This document shows positions 1-6,774 of a DNA stretch of 6,974 nt, in pieces (position 1 is the first letter of the stretch; each line of letters begins with the position of its first letter). The notes under the pieces were generated by a model that saw only the letters and a list, made by a program, of their open reading frames with translations, made no database searches and was not told the DNA's origin. The position numbers and the translations under genes were made by a program. Origin of the DNA: JAAYZB01 sp937958685 (GTDB lineage Bacteria > Bacillota_I > Bacilli_A > Izemoplasmatales > Hujiaoplasmataceae); the NCBI GenBank assembly GCA_036824265.1, contig DAITAL010000062.1, positions 1 through 6,974 on the forward strand, read 5' to 3'.

Positions 1-2
1 GG

Positions 3-1514
3 TATGCCAGCACCTTCCAGGCTAAAGGCATCCCCTACGCGCTCGCATCCCTCCCCGACCAGGACAATGGGGCAACCTCACGAGCGCTCACGACGGTCCA
101 AGGCTTCGTCATCAACCAGTTTTCCCTGCACAAAGACGCCAGCCGCGCCTTTTTGGCCTATCTTCTCGAAGATGCAAGCCAACAGGCATTGATCGAGGCC
201 GGCAACAATTACGCCGCCAAGCTCGGTACCCGCAATCCCGCCAACAAGGCGGTGGCAGAGAGCGATTATATCCAATCCTCACCCATCCTGTCGGCCTTGA
301 GCGGCCTGAACGATGAATGCGAGCCGTTCCCGAACATTCCTGAAGGGCCGATCTGGTACAACTACACAACGGCCGCCTTCCAAGCTGTTTTCTTCGGTGA
401 TGGCGGCGTGGAGGTCGACCCCCTGACAAAACTCCAGGAGTTGGCCGACAAGATCCGCGACGATGTCCGGTTGATGAACTATCAGGCCGAACGGATCAAA
501 CTGCCGTCGTGGAGCTATCTCGTGACGATCGGTGTCGTTCTCCTGGGACTTTCCCTCTACCTGATTTTCAGCTTTCGACTCCGAAAACAGCGACCAACCT
601 ATCTGCAGAAGCCGTCCTGGAAGGAAACCATCATCGCCTGGGGGCTGATGCTGCCACTTCTTGGGTTGTTGCTCGTTTTCTATGTTTACCCGATCATCCA
701 TAACTTTTACCTTTCATTGACCGATTACTCCGGCATCAACCTGCGGGAATACGGACTGATCGGTTTTGCGAACTATCGCGACATCTTCGTCGCGGGTCTC
801 GATGGTCTCGTCCGTCTCTCCGTCTGGACGCTCGTCTTTGCCGTGAGCGTCGTCGGTTTGGCCTTTCTGCTCGGAACGCTTTTAGCCACTTTATTGCAGA
901 AAACCGGCGTGAGGATTGCCAAAATCTACCGGATCGTCTTCATCCTCCCATGGGTGATTCCCACAGTGATCACGCTATTGATGTGGCAGGGACTGCTCGA
1001 GACCGAAAGCGGGCTCGTGAACCGGATTCTCGGACTCGTTGGCATCCCCAACGTTCCCTGGCTCTCCGATGCCAACTTCGCCCGGGCATCGACGATCATG
1101 GTGATGACCTGGTTCTCATTTCCCTACTTCATGGTCATTGCCTCCGGATTGCTGCAAGCCATCCCGAAAGATTATTATGACGCCGCCGAAATCGATGGTG
1201 CGAATAGCTTCCACGTCTTTTTCCGGATCACCCTGCCACTCATCTTCCGGGCCTTGATCCCGACATTGATCATGTCCTTCATCATGCAGTTCAATCAGTT
1301 CGGCGTCTATATCCTGACCGGCGGCGGACCATCCTCCTCCCGGATCGGCGCTCCCGGAGCCACCGATCTATTGATCACGTATGTGTTCAACACCGCCTTC
1401 AACACCGATCGCTATGCGGTCGCAGCCGCCTACAGCGTCCTGATCTTCGTCTTTGTCGCGTTGTTTGCGGTCATGTCCCTGAGGGTAACCAGAAAGGTGG
1501 CGAGCGACCGATGA
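3..1514 (+). CDS. Sugar ABC importer subunit: extracellular solute-binding domain fused to MalF-type permease (5' partial)
   Basis: The frame is open from base 3 without a stop, so the gene starts left of the window; 503 residues are visible. Visible residues 1 to about 165 look like the C-terminal lobe of a MalE-type binding protein (GFVINQFSLHKDASRAFLAY, then PNIPEGPIW and a helical end). A hydrophobic helix at about 169-191 is followed by the basic segment RLRKQR, which would place the chain inside the cell. A six-helix MalF-like permease follows, starting near residue 209. Its ATPase-coupling EAA loop is DAAEIDG at 393-399, with I409-x-L-P412 at the canonical spacing. The topology is coherent: binding domain outside, anchor helix, permease N-terminus inside. 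The product would be one half of the membrane channel of a maltodextrin-type importer, carrying its own receptor. The substrate is inferred from the downstream amylase gene. The possible TTG start at 153 lies inside the binding domain and is not real. The stop overlaps the next start (ATGA). Confidence 0.88.
   Translation, partial: YASTFQAKGIPYALASLPDQDNGATSRALTTVQGFVINQFSLHKDASRAFLAYLLEDASQQALIEAGNNYAAKLGTRNPANKAVAESDYIQSSPILSALSGLNDECEPFPNIPEGPIWYNYTTAAFQAVFFGDGGVEVDPLTKLQELADKIRDDVRLMNYQAERIKLPSWSYLVTIGVVLLGLSLYLIFSFRLRKQRPTYLQKPSWKETIIAWGLMLPLLGLLLVFYVYPIIHNFYLSLTDYSGINLREYGLIGFANYRDIFVAGLDGLVRLSVWTLVFAVSVVGLAFLLGTLLATLLQKTGVRIAKIYRIVFILPWVIPTVITLLMWQGLLETESGLVNRILGLVGIPNVPWLSDANFARASTIMVMTWFSFPYFMVIASGLLQAIPKDYYDAAEIDGANSFHVFFRITLPLIFRALIPTLIMSFIMQFNQFGVYILTGGGPSSSRIGAPGATDLLITYVFNTAFNTDRYAVAAAYSVLIFVFVALFAVMSLRVTRKVASDR
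1493..1500 (+). promoter_or_regulatory. Ribosome binding site for the MalG-type permease gene
   Basis: AAAGGTGG lies inside the end of the upstream gene, 10 bases before the ATG at 1511. It matches the AGGTG part of the Shine-Dalgarno consensus. Together with the ATGA stop/start overlap it supports translational coupling of the two permease subunits. Confidence 0.6.
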
Positions 1515-2344
1515 AGAAACGTTACCGTAATCTCAAGCAGTTGCTTGCGCAGACATTCCTGTTCGTACTTGCCGCAATCACACTCACACCCTTTTTCTAT
1601 ATTGTGCTGATTGCCTTTGGCAAGAACATCGTGGGCACATCCGCCACGATCCCGCGGGAGTTAACCATCGCCAACTTCGAACGGTTGTTCCGGGAAACCC
1701 GCTTTCTCGACTGGGTCAAAAACTCCCTACTCGTCGCCTTGGTGACGATGGTGGTGGCGACGGTTTTCGTCGCGGTCACGGTCTATGTCTTTTCCCGCCT
1801 GCGCTTTCGCGGCCGTCAAGGCCTCTTCAAATTCATCCTTTTGATCCAAATCTTCCCGCTCATGCTCTCGATGGTCTCGATTTTCCGGATTTTCGTCTCC
1901 CTTGGGCTTTTGAACGATCTCAAAGGCCTGATCATCGTCAACTCGACACTTGCTTCCGCTGGCCTCGTCTTGCTCGCCAAAGGCTATTTCGACACCATCC
2001 CCTATGAACTCGACGAGGCGGCGATGATGGACGGGGCCACAAAGTTGCAGACCTTGGTGTTGGTCATCATGCCGCTCGCCAAACCGATGCTGGCGGTGGT
2101 GATGATCCAAAGTTTCGTCATCGCCTACAACGAATATGTCATCGCCTCGACGGTGATGACACAAGGGCTCGATACAATGCCGCTCGCCGTTGGGCTGCAG
2201 TCGATGATCGCCGGCCAATACGGCACCAACTGGAGCCTCTATTGCGCCGCCGCCCTGCTGGGCTCGATCCCGATGCTCTTGCTCTTTTATTCCCTTCAGA
2301 AATACTTTATCGGCGGCCTTACCGAAGGCTCCGTGAAAATGTAG
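1511..2344 (+). CDS. MalG-type ABC sugar transporter permease
   Basis: This 277-residue integral membrane protein has the usual length of the MalG family (about 270-300). A basic N-terminus (MKKRYRNLK) is followed by a first membrane helix at about 12-36. A periplasm-type loop precedes helix two, which starts near residue 71, and further hydrophobic segments bring the total to about six. The cytoplasmic coupling loop is clear: PYELDEAAMMDGA with E169-A-A and G175, then V185-I-M-P188, the EAA motif that docks onto the ATPase. The C-terminus (QKYFIGGLTEGSVKM) is the typical MalG ending. It would pair with the upstream MalF-type fusion to form the channel. The start overlaps the previous stop by four bases and has a good ribosome site. 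The family is certain. Maltodextrin as substrate is inferred from the neighbouring GH13 enzyme; other oligosaccharides are possible. Confidence 0.93.
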   Translation: MKKRYRNLKQLLAQTFLFVLAAITLTPFFYIVLIAFGKNIVGTSATIPRELTIANFERLFRETRFLDWVKNSLLVALVTMVVATVFVAVTVYVFSRLRFRGRQGLFKFILLIQIFPLMLSMVSIFRIFVSLGLLNDLKGLIIVNSTLASAGLVLLAKGYFDTIPYELDEAAMMDGATKLQTLVLVIMPLAKPMLAVVMIQSFVIAYNEYVIASTVMTQGLDTMPLAVGLQSMIAGQYGTNWSLYCAAALLGSIPMLLLFYSLQKYFIGGLTEGSVKM

Positions 2345-2350
2345 AGGTGG
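2345..2350 (+). promoter_or_regulatory. Ribosome binding site that fixes the start of the GH13 enzyme
   Basis: AGGTGG begins directly after the TAG stop of the permease gene and sits 5 bases before the ATG at 2356. The same frame is open further upstream to 2242, but a start there would overlap the permease by about 100 bases and add a basic tail with no family counterpart. The site therefore decides for 2356. Confidence 0.65.
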
Positions 2351-2355
2351 TAAGG

Positions 2356-4068
2356 ATGGAAAGATCGGCTATCTATCATGTCGCTTGCGGGATTTTTTGT
2401 TACGCCGTTGCCGCCGACACGCTCAACATCAGACTGCGCATAAGCGCCACAGACCGGCTCGCGGTCCACATCAACTACAAAGACCTCTATGATCACACCG
2501 AGCGGATCATGACGAAGGCGATGACGCGTTTGCTCGACGACGGCGTCTCCTCAATCTATGAGGTTTCCATCACGATCCCCACTAAGCACTTCAAATACTA
2601 TTTCACGCTCCAAGAGGGGGATGACACCGCCCACTACACAGCTTCCGGCTTTGTGCTGAAGCCCGATTCCACCGACTATTTCTACTATTCCGCCATCAAT
2701 CAGGACGACATTCTCCGCTTGCCCCAGTGGGCCAGAGGCGAACTCATCTACCAGCTTCTCGTCGACCGCTTCCATGACGGCGAGCCCCTGAACAATCCCC
2801 CCGGCGTGAAGCCGTGGGGGGCCTTACCCGACCGATCTACCTATTATGGCGGCGATTTTGCCGGCATAAGCCAGAAACTGCCTTATCTCAAGGGATTGGG
2901 CGTGAAGATCATCTATCTCTCACCGGTGTTCATATCCCCGACCTACCATAAATACGATATCGTCGACTATTACGCGATTGAGACGATCTACGGTGGCGAG
3001 GCGGGCTTGCGGCATCTGGTCGATAGCGCCCACCAGGAGGGCATCCGCATCATTCTCGACGCTGTCTTCAACCATTGTTCGAGCGAACACCCTTTCTTTC
3101 AGGACTTGTTGGCCAAGCAGGAACACTCGCCATATCGGGACTGGTTTTTTCCGGAGAGTTTCCCCGTTTCCCGGGAGTTTGGCAATTACGACAACTTCGC
3201 GAACCAAGTGCCTTCCATGCCCAAGTTCAACACCGCCAACCCGGACGTCATCAACTACTTGACCGATCAGGCAATCTTCTGGCTCGAACGGCTCGATATC
3301 GACGGTTATCGCTTGGATGTCGCCGACGAGGTCAGTCATCGCCTTTGGCGAGAACTGCGGCAAAAAGTCAAGTCCAAACGACCGGATGCGCTGCTTCTCG
3401 GTGAGATTTGGAACCATGCGACGGCTTGGCTTTCCGGCAGCGAGCTCGATACGGCGACCAACTATCGCTTTCGGAAATTGATGGTCGAACTGGTGGCGGG
3501 CAAGATCGACGCCAACGAGTTCGCCCTGTTGCATCAAGCCAACCTCATGCACTACCAGACACCGCTCCATCCCTACTTGGTCAATCTCATCGGCAGCCAC
3601 GACACGGAGCGCTTCGTCACACTTGCCGGCGACGTCGCAACCCATCACCTGGCCTTGCAGACCATGCTCGTCTTTGAGGGCATGCCGTTGTTGTATTATG
3701 GCGACGAGCTGGCGATGCCGGGTGGAAAAGATCCCGACAACCGCCGGGCGATGGCGTGGACTGATGTTTGCGACCCCTTGAGCGAAATGACCAAGACCGT
3801 CGCCCAGTATCGCTCGCGCTCAGACATTTTGCGGTACGGAACGCAGACCTTTGCCAAAAGCGGCGGCCAGGTTCTGCGGATCCTAAGATCATATCAAGGA
3901 CGCCACCTCCTAATCATTGCGAACTTCACCAACCTTATGATCGGCATCGATCCCTCGGGAAAGCAAGTCGAACTAGGCGAGGCAACTCTGGAAAACGGCT
4001 TGCTGCAAATCCCTGCAAAACGGCTGGCAATCTTCACCATGGCACACCCAACAATGTTGGAAAAATAG
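2356..4068 (+). CDS. Cytoplasmic GH13 alpha-glucan hydrolase (neopullulanase/cyclomaltodextrinase/maltogenic amylase type)
   Basis: This 570-residue enzyme hydrolyses alpha-1,4 (and possibly some alpha-1,6) bonds in maltodextrins, cyclodextrins or pullulan fragments. Residues 1 to about 110 form a beta-rich N-terminal domain of the CBM34 kind. The catalytic barrel begins near ELIYQLLVDRF (129-139). All GH13 signatures are present: DAVFNH 235-240, GYRLDVADE 317-325 with nucleophile D321, GEIW 349-352 with acid/base E350, and GSHD 413-416 with transition-state stabiliser D416. MPKFN at 288-292 is the fifth conserved region and closely matches the MPKLN of the neopullulanase subfamily (GH13_20). 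YYGDE 447-451 and DPDNRR 459-464 also fit. A small C-terminal beta domain ends the protein. Length is close to the usual 580-590. There is no signal peptide, so it acts in the cytoplasm on imported sugar. Exact substrate preference cannot be read from the sequence. Confidence 0.93.
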   Translation: MERSAIYHVACGIFCYAVAADTLNIRLRISATDRLAVHINYKDLYDHTERIMTKAMTRLLDDGVSSIYEVSITIPTKHFKYYFTLQEGDDTAHYTASGFVLKPDSTDYFYYSAINQDDILRLPQWARGELIYQLLVDRFHDGEPLNNPPGVKPWGALPDRSTYYGGDFAGISQKLPYLKGLGVKIIYLSPVFISPTYHKYDIVDYYAIETIYGGEAGLRHLVDSAHQEGIRIILDAVFNHCSSEHPFFQDLLAKQEHSPYRDWFFPESFPVSREFGNYDNFANQVPSMPKFNTANPDVINYLTDQAIFWLERLDIDGYRLDVADEVSHRLWRELRQKVKSKRPDALLLGEIWNHATAWLSGSELDTATNYRFRKLMVELVAGKIDANEFALLHQANLMHYQTPLHPYLVNLIGSHDTERFVTLAGDVATHHLALQTMLVFEGMPLLYYGDELAMPGGKDPDNRRAMAWTDVCDPLSEMTKTVAQYRSRSDILRYGTQTFAKSGGQVLRILRSYQGRHLLIIANFTNLMIGIDPSGKQVELGEATLENGLLQIPAKRLAIFTMAHPTMLEK

Positions 4069-4074
4069 AAGGAG
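4069..4074 (+). promoter_or_regulatory. Ribosome binding site for the lipoprotein gene
   Basis: AAGGAG follows the TAG stop of the enzyme gene immediately and lies 10 bases before the ATG at 4085. The next in-frame ATG at 4097 would be 22 bases away, so 4085 is preferred. This is the strongest Shine-Dalgarno match in the window, which fits high expression of a surface protein. Confidence 0.65.
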
Positions 4075-4084
4075 AGTGTAGAAA

Positions 4085-5707
4085 ATGCTAAGAATCATGC
4101 GCTTGTTCACGTTATCACTGCTTGCGGTTATTGCCCTGTTCACGTTTTCCGGCTGCCAAGAGGAAACAACAACGGCCAGTCCGGTAACCACCGGTCAAAC
4201 GACGACCGCCGCGCCGACAACGGCCGCGCCGACAACGACCGTTGCCCCGACGACAACGGTTGCTCCGACAACGGCCGCGCCGACGACGGTGGTGTCACCC
4301 TATTTTCTCGCCGGCAACTTCACCGGTTATGTCCCGAATGACAATGATTTCCGGATGGAACCGGTCACAGACAAACCCGGATGGTATCAATTGACGGTCT
4401 CACTCACCGTTGACAACCGCGACAATGCCTATGACGGCCACTACTACAAGGTGACCGACGGCACCTGGACGACTTGTTACGGGATCGAAAAGTACGCGCT
4501 CCAGCCGGCTCCTGTTTCACCGACCGGCGGTGGTCTCGGCTCGATTTGGATCTATGAAAACATGGAACTGACTGTCCTCTTCGACAGCAACACCCTGACG
4601 ATCTACGACAACTCGATGGTTGAAACGTTTGCCAGTCCGGTGATTTACGGTGACTTCTCCAGTTGGAGTCTCACCGATGGCGCTCTCGTCATGGAGCAGG
4701 ACGAGGACGACGAGAACCTCTTTTACGGCACTTTGACGCTACCTGCCTATGAAGGAAGTTCCGAAAACGGCTATTCACTGGTTGTCGCGCTGTCCTCCAA
4801 GTATTACATCTACGCCGGCAGTGGCATGTGGGGAGCTTATGAGCAATATCTATTCGATGGCTCTGCCGCCGCCATGGGGTTGGTATCCTATTTGAAACCG
4901 ACCGTCGAGACAACTTATGAATTCGTGTATGATGCCGAGACGAACGTTACGACGGTGGTGATGCTGCTCAGCAATCCCGTCGTCTACGGTGATTTCTCCA
5001 GTTGGAGTCTCACAGAGGGAGTCGTCCAACTCGTTCAGGATGATGAGGATGAAGACCTCTATATCGGCACGCTGACGCTGCCGGCCTATACCGGCGAAGG
5101 TGCGGGCTATATGCTGGCCGTCTGCCTTGATGCCCAACTTTATCATTATGAGGGAGCGGCTTTCTGGGGCGCCCGCACGCAGTATCTCTTCAGTGGCGCA
5201 GCCGGGGGCATGGGGAAAGTGACCTATCTCGATCTTGATGAAGCAATGGAACTGACCTTCACTTTCAATGCCGCGACCAAAGTGACCAGCATCACGCCGC
5301 CATCCGGCAAATTCGTCGCCCCGTTCGAACCTCTGGCGGCGCCGACGCTTTACGGCACGTTCACCCGCATCGACGACGATGCCCAATGTTGGATCCTGGA
5401 AGGTGAAGACGCCGCCGTGATGACGCCTGTCACAGGTGAGGCCGGCAAATTTGAGATCACCATCAATCTACCCGTGTATGTGGCGCCCTCGAGCGGCTAT
5501 TACACCGAGGATGCGGGCTATCGCTTCATCACCGTCCTCACCAAGGCGGATTACGGTTGGGGTTACTATGCCGGTGAGCAGTATCTCTTCGATGGCAATC
5601 CGGCCGGCATGGGCGCTTCCACAATCATCACGATCACCGAAGCTGGCAACTACCGTTTCGTCTACGATAGCGCCACCAAGATAACGACTTACTCCAAACT
5701 CAGCTAA
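4085..5707 (+). CDS. Surface lipoprotein with four tandem beta-rich modules, probable starch/alpha-glucan binder
   Basis: The protein has 540 residues. A lipoprotein signal peptide with a hydrophobic core at about 7-21 ends in FSGC, with lipidated Cys24. Phe at -3 is acceptable but not the commonest lipobox residue. Residues about 28-68 form a Thr/Pro/Ala linker that would hold the rest away from the membrane. Four modules of about 110-120 residues follow (about 73-185, 186-298, 299-420, 421-540). Modules 2-4 share a YGxF opening, a central Trp (249, 361, 492), then a QYLF segment, a glycine-rich GMG turn and a final strand of the FVYDAETN type. Module 1 is divergent but has LAGNF, Trp128 and EKYAL. 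The architecture recalls SusE/SusF starch-binding proteins and the X25-type modules of amylopullulanases. No catalytic motif is visible. Its place between a GH13 gene and the glucan importer genes suggests surface glucan capture. The lipoprotein call is firm; the ligand is inferred. Confidence 0.75.
   Translation: MLRIMRLFTLSLLAVIALFTFSGCQEETTTASPVTTGQTTTAAPTTAAPTTTVAPTTTVAPTTAAPTTVVSPYFLAGNFTGYVPNDNDFRMEPVTDKPGWYQLTVSLTVDNRDNAYDGHYYKVTDGTWTTCYGIEKYALQPAPVSPTGGGLGSIWIYENMELTVLFDSNTLTIYDNSMVETFASPVIYGDFSSWSLTDGALVMEQDEDDENLFYGTLTLPAYEGSSENGYSLVVALSSKYYIYAGSGMWGAYEQYLFDGSAAAMGLVSYLKPTVETTYEFVYDAETNVTTVVMLLSNPVVYGDFSSWSLTEGVVQLVQDDEDEDLYIGTLTLPAYTGEGAGYMLAVCLDAQLYHYEGAAFWGARTQYLFSGAAGGMGKVTYLDLDEAMELTFTFNAATKVTSITPPSGKFVAPFEPLAAPTLYGTFTRIDDDAQCWILEGEDAAVMTPVTGEAGKFEITINLPVYVAPSSGYYTEDAGYRFITVLTKADYGWGYYAGEQYLFDGNPAGMGASTIITITEAGNYRFVYDSATKITTYSKLS
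4199..4288 (+). repeat. Low-complexity Thr/Pro/Ala linker repeat
   Basis: Codons 39-68 of the lipoprotein encode repeated APTT units, interrupted twice by a TTTV variant. At DNA level the unit CCGACAACGGCCGCG recurs, with scattered ACG/ACA/ACC synonymous changes. Such runs are typical spacers in surface lipoproteins and are prone to slippage, so unit number may vary between strains. Confidence 0.8.
4640..5317 (+). repeat. Pair of closely related tandem modules inside the lipoprotein gene
   Basis: Modules 2 (from 4640) and 3 (from 4979) are offset by 339 bases (113 codons). Both begin YGDFSSWSL, continue with an acidic stretch (QDEDDENLF and QDDEDEDLY), then GTLTLPAY, a central Trp and QYLF. 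A 20-base segment is identical between them at 4655-4674 and 4994-5013. Modules 1 and 4 are more distant relatives. An internal duplication that produced modules 2 and 3 after the older ones is the simplest reading. The right boundary is approximate. Confidence 0.75.
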
Positions 5708-5717
5708 TCGCTGCCAC

Positions 5718-5725
5718 GAGAGGTG
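5718..5725 (+). promoter_or_regulatory. Ribosome binding site for the first URO-D-like gene
   Basis: GAGAGGTG is the main feature of the 23-base gap after the lipoprotein stop and ends 5 bases before the ATG at 5731. I see no terminator hairpin in the gap, so transcription probably runs on from the glucan genes. Confidence 0.6.
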
Positions 5726-5730
5726 TAAAA

Positions 5731-6774
5731 ATGGCAAGAGCACCGGTCTGGGAACCGAATTTTCACAACCTGGAATTGGTATTGCAACGGCGAGTGCCGC
5801 CTCGGCCGGTGCTCTTTGAGTTTATTCTCGCTTCCGCCAAGGAAAAATTGCTGATTGGCAAGGAAATTCGGCAGGAAACCGAGTTCGACCGGGTCGTCAC
5901 CACGATCAAGGCTTTCGGAGCCGCCGGCTATGACCATGCGACGATCATCGTGCGTGGGCTATCGTTCCCGCGCCGGGAAGACACCTCGCACCACCAGATG
6001 GCGACCAAGTCGCTCAACTTCGGCGCGATGATCACCGATTGGGAGACTTTCAACGCCTATCAATGGCCATCAATCGCCGACTGCGACTTCTCCATCATCG
6101 ACCAGGCGGCAAAATACCTAGTCGGGAAAGCTAAACTCGTCCCGTTCAGTTTTGACGGCATCCTGGAAAACGTGATCGGGATCATGGGCTACGAACAACT
6201 CTGCTATCTCTTGTATGATGAACCCGATCTCGTTGCCAAAGTCTTCCACGAAGTCGGCTCGCGCCTGGAAGCCTATTTTCAGAAATGCCTGGAGTACTCC
6301 GCCGTCGGAGCGATCATCTGCAACGACGACTGGGGCTTCAATTCCCAAACGATGGTCCCGCCGGCTGTGTTGCGGGAACACGTCTTTCCATGGTACAAGC
6401 GGATCGTCGCCCGCGCCCACGCCTGCGGCAAATACGCGATTTTGCATTCCTGCGGCTACTATCACGACATCATCGAGGACATCATCGCCGACATCCGCTT
6501 CGACGGCCGACACTCATATGAGGACAAGATCGTGCCCATCGAGCGAGCTTACGGGGAACTGGCTGGGCGGATCGCCGTCATTGGCGGGCTTGATGTCGAC
6601 TTTCTCACCCGCGCCAGCAGCACTCAGGTCTATGAAAGATCTAGGAACATGTTGCTGTTGACTAAGGAAAGCGGAGGCTATGCCCTGGGATCTGGAAACT
6701 CGATCCCGGATTACATCCCCGACGAAAACTATCTTGCGATGCTCAATGCTGCATACGATTTGGGAGACTTATGA
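5731..6774 (+). CDS. URO-D/MtaA-CmuA superfamily protein, probable methyltransferase-type, not heme UroD
   Basis: This 347-residue protein has the family's usual length (about 340-380). Recognisable blocks are FDGILENVIG (141-150), the acidic strand end CNDDWGFNS (197-205) followed by a MVPPAVLREHVFPWYKRIV helix, the HSCG motif (H239, C241), the HSYEDKI block, and a C-terminal GGYALGSGNSIPD loop. Heme UroD carries an RQAGR motif near its N-terminus; it is absent here. H-X-C supplies two zinc ligands in MtaA/MtbA-type enzymes, which move methyl groups between corrinoid proteins and thiols such as coenzyme M. The third family ligand is a cysteine late in the chain; here the matching loop reads GSGNS, so it may be missing. 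No signal peptide or membrane segment is visible, so it should be cytoplasmic. Gene 6, which overlaps it, is a relative. Superfamily membership is firm; the reaction and substrate are unknown. Confidence 0.82.
   Translation: MARAPVWEPNFHNLELVLQRRVPPRPVLFEFILASAKEKLLIGKEIRQETEFDRVVTTIKAFGAAGYDHATIIVRGLSFPRREDTSHHQMATKSLNFGAMITDWETFNAYQWPSIADCDFSIIDQAAKYLVGKAKLVPFSFDGILENVIGIMGYEQLCYLLYDEPDLVAKVFHEVGSRLEAYFQKCLEYSAVGAIICNDDWGFNSQTMVPPAVLREHVFPWYKRIVARAHACGKYAILHSCGYYHDIIEDIIADIRFDGRHSYEDKIVPIERAYGELAGRIAVIGGLDVDFLTRASSTQVYERSRNMLLLTKESGGYALGSGNSIPDYIPDENYLAMLNAAYDLGDL
6762..6766 (+). promoter_or_regulatory. Ribosome binding site for the second URO-D-like gene
   Basis: GGGAG lies in the last codons of the upstream gene. 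It is 7 bases from the ATG at 6774 but only 4 from the in-frame ATG at 6771. The spacing favours 6774 slightly; the two starts differ by one methionine. Confidence 0.5.

Noticed and set aside
153..1514. Start of the first gene at the TTG codon at 153
   Set aside because: The frame is open back to base 3 and the upstream residues continue the binding-protein fold; no ribosome site precedes 153.
1727..2218. Minus-strand open frame of 163 codons, rich in His and Asp
   Set aside because: The composition is what the complement of hydrophobic permease codons gives; no independent support.
2242..2355. N-terminal extension of the GH13 enzyme to 2242
   Set aside because: It would overlap the MalG gene by about 100 bases, encodes a basic segment unlike the family, and a better ribosome site sits at 2345-2350 before the ATG at 2356.
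2920..3648. Long open frame on the minus strand (242 codons)
   Set aside because: It lies entirely opposite the conserved GH13 catalytic region, has no recognisable motif, and is explained by codon bias of the + strand gene.
4199..4288. Repetitive stretch considered as a CRISPR or intergenic repeat array
   Set aside because: It is in-frame coding for an APTT linker with synonymous variation and no spacers.
4657..4668. Short inverted repeat CTCCA-GT-TGGAG, considered as an operator or hairpin
   Set aside because: The loop of two bases is too tight for a hairpin, and the sequence is the coding of FSSWSL, repeated only because the protein module is repeated.
4850..5386. Minus-strand open frame of 178 codons opposite the lipoprotein
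   Set aside because: It is a shadow of the repeated modules, with no domain motif and no ribosome site that I can see.
5731..6774. Gene 5 as heme-pathway uroporphyrinogen decarboxylase (hemE)
   Set aside because: The N-terminal RQAGR substrate-binding motif is absent, the H-X-C motif is that of the methyltransferase branch, and no heme genes are nearby.
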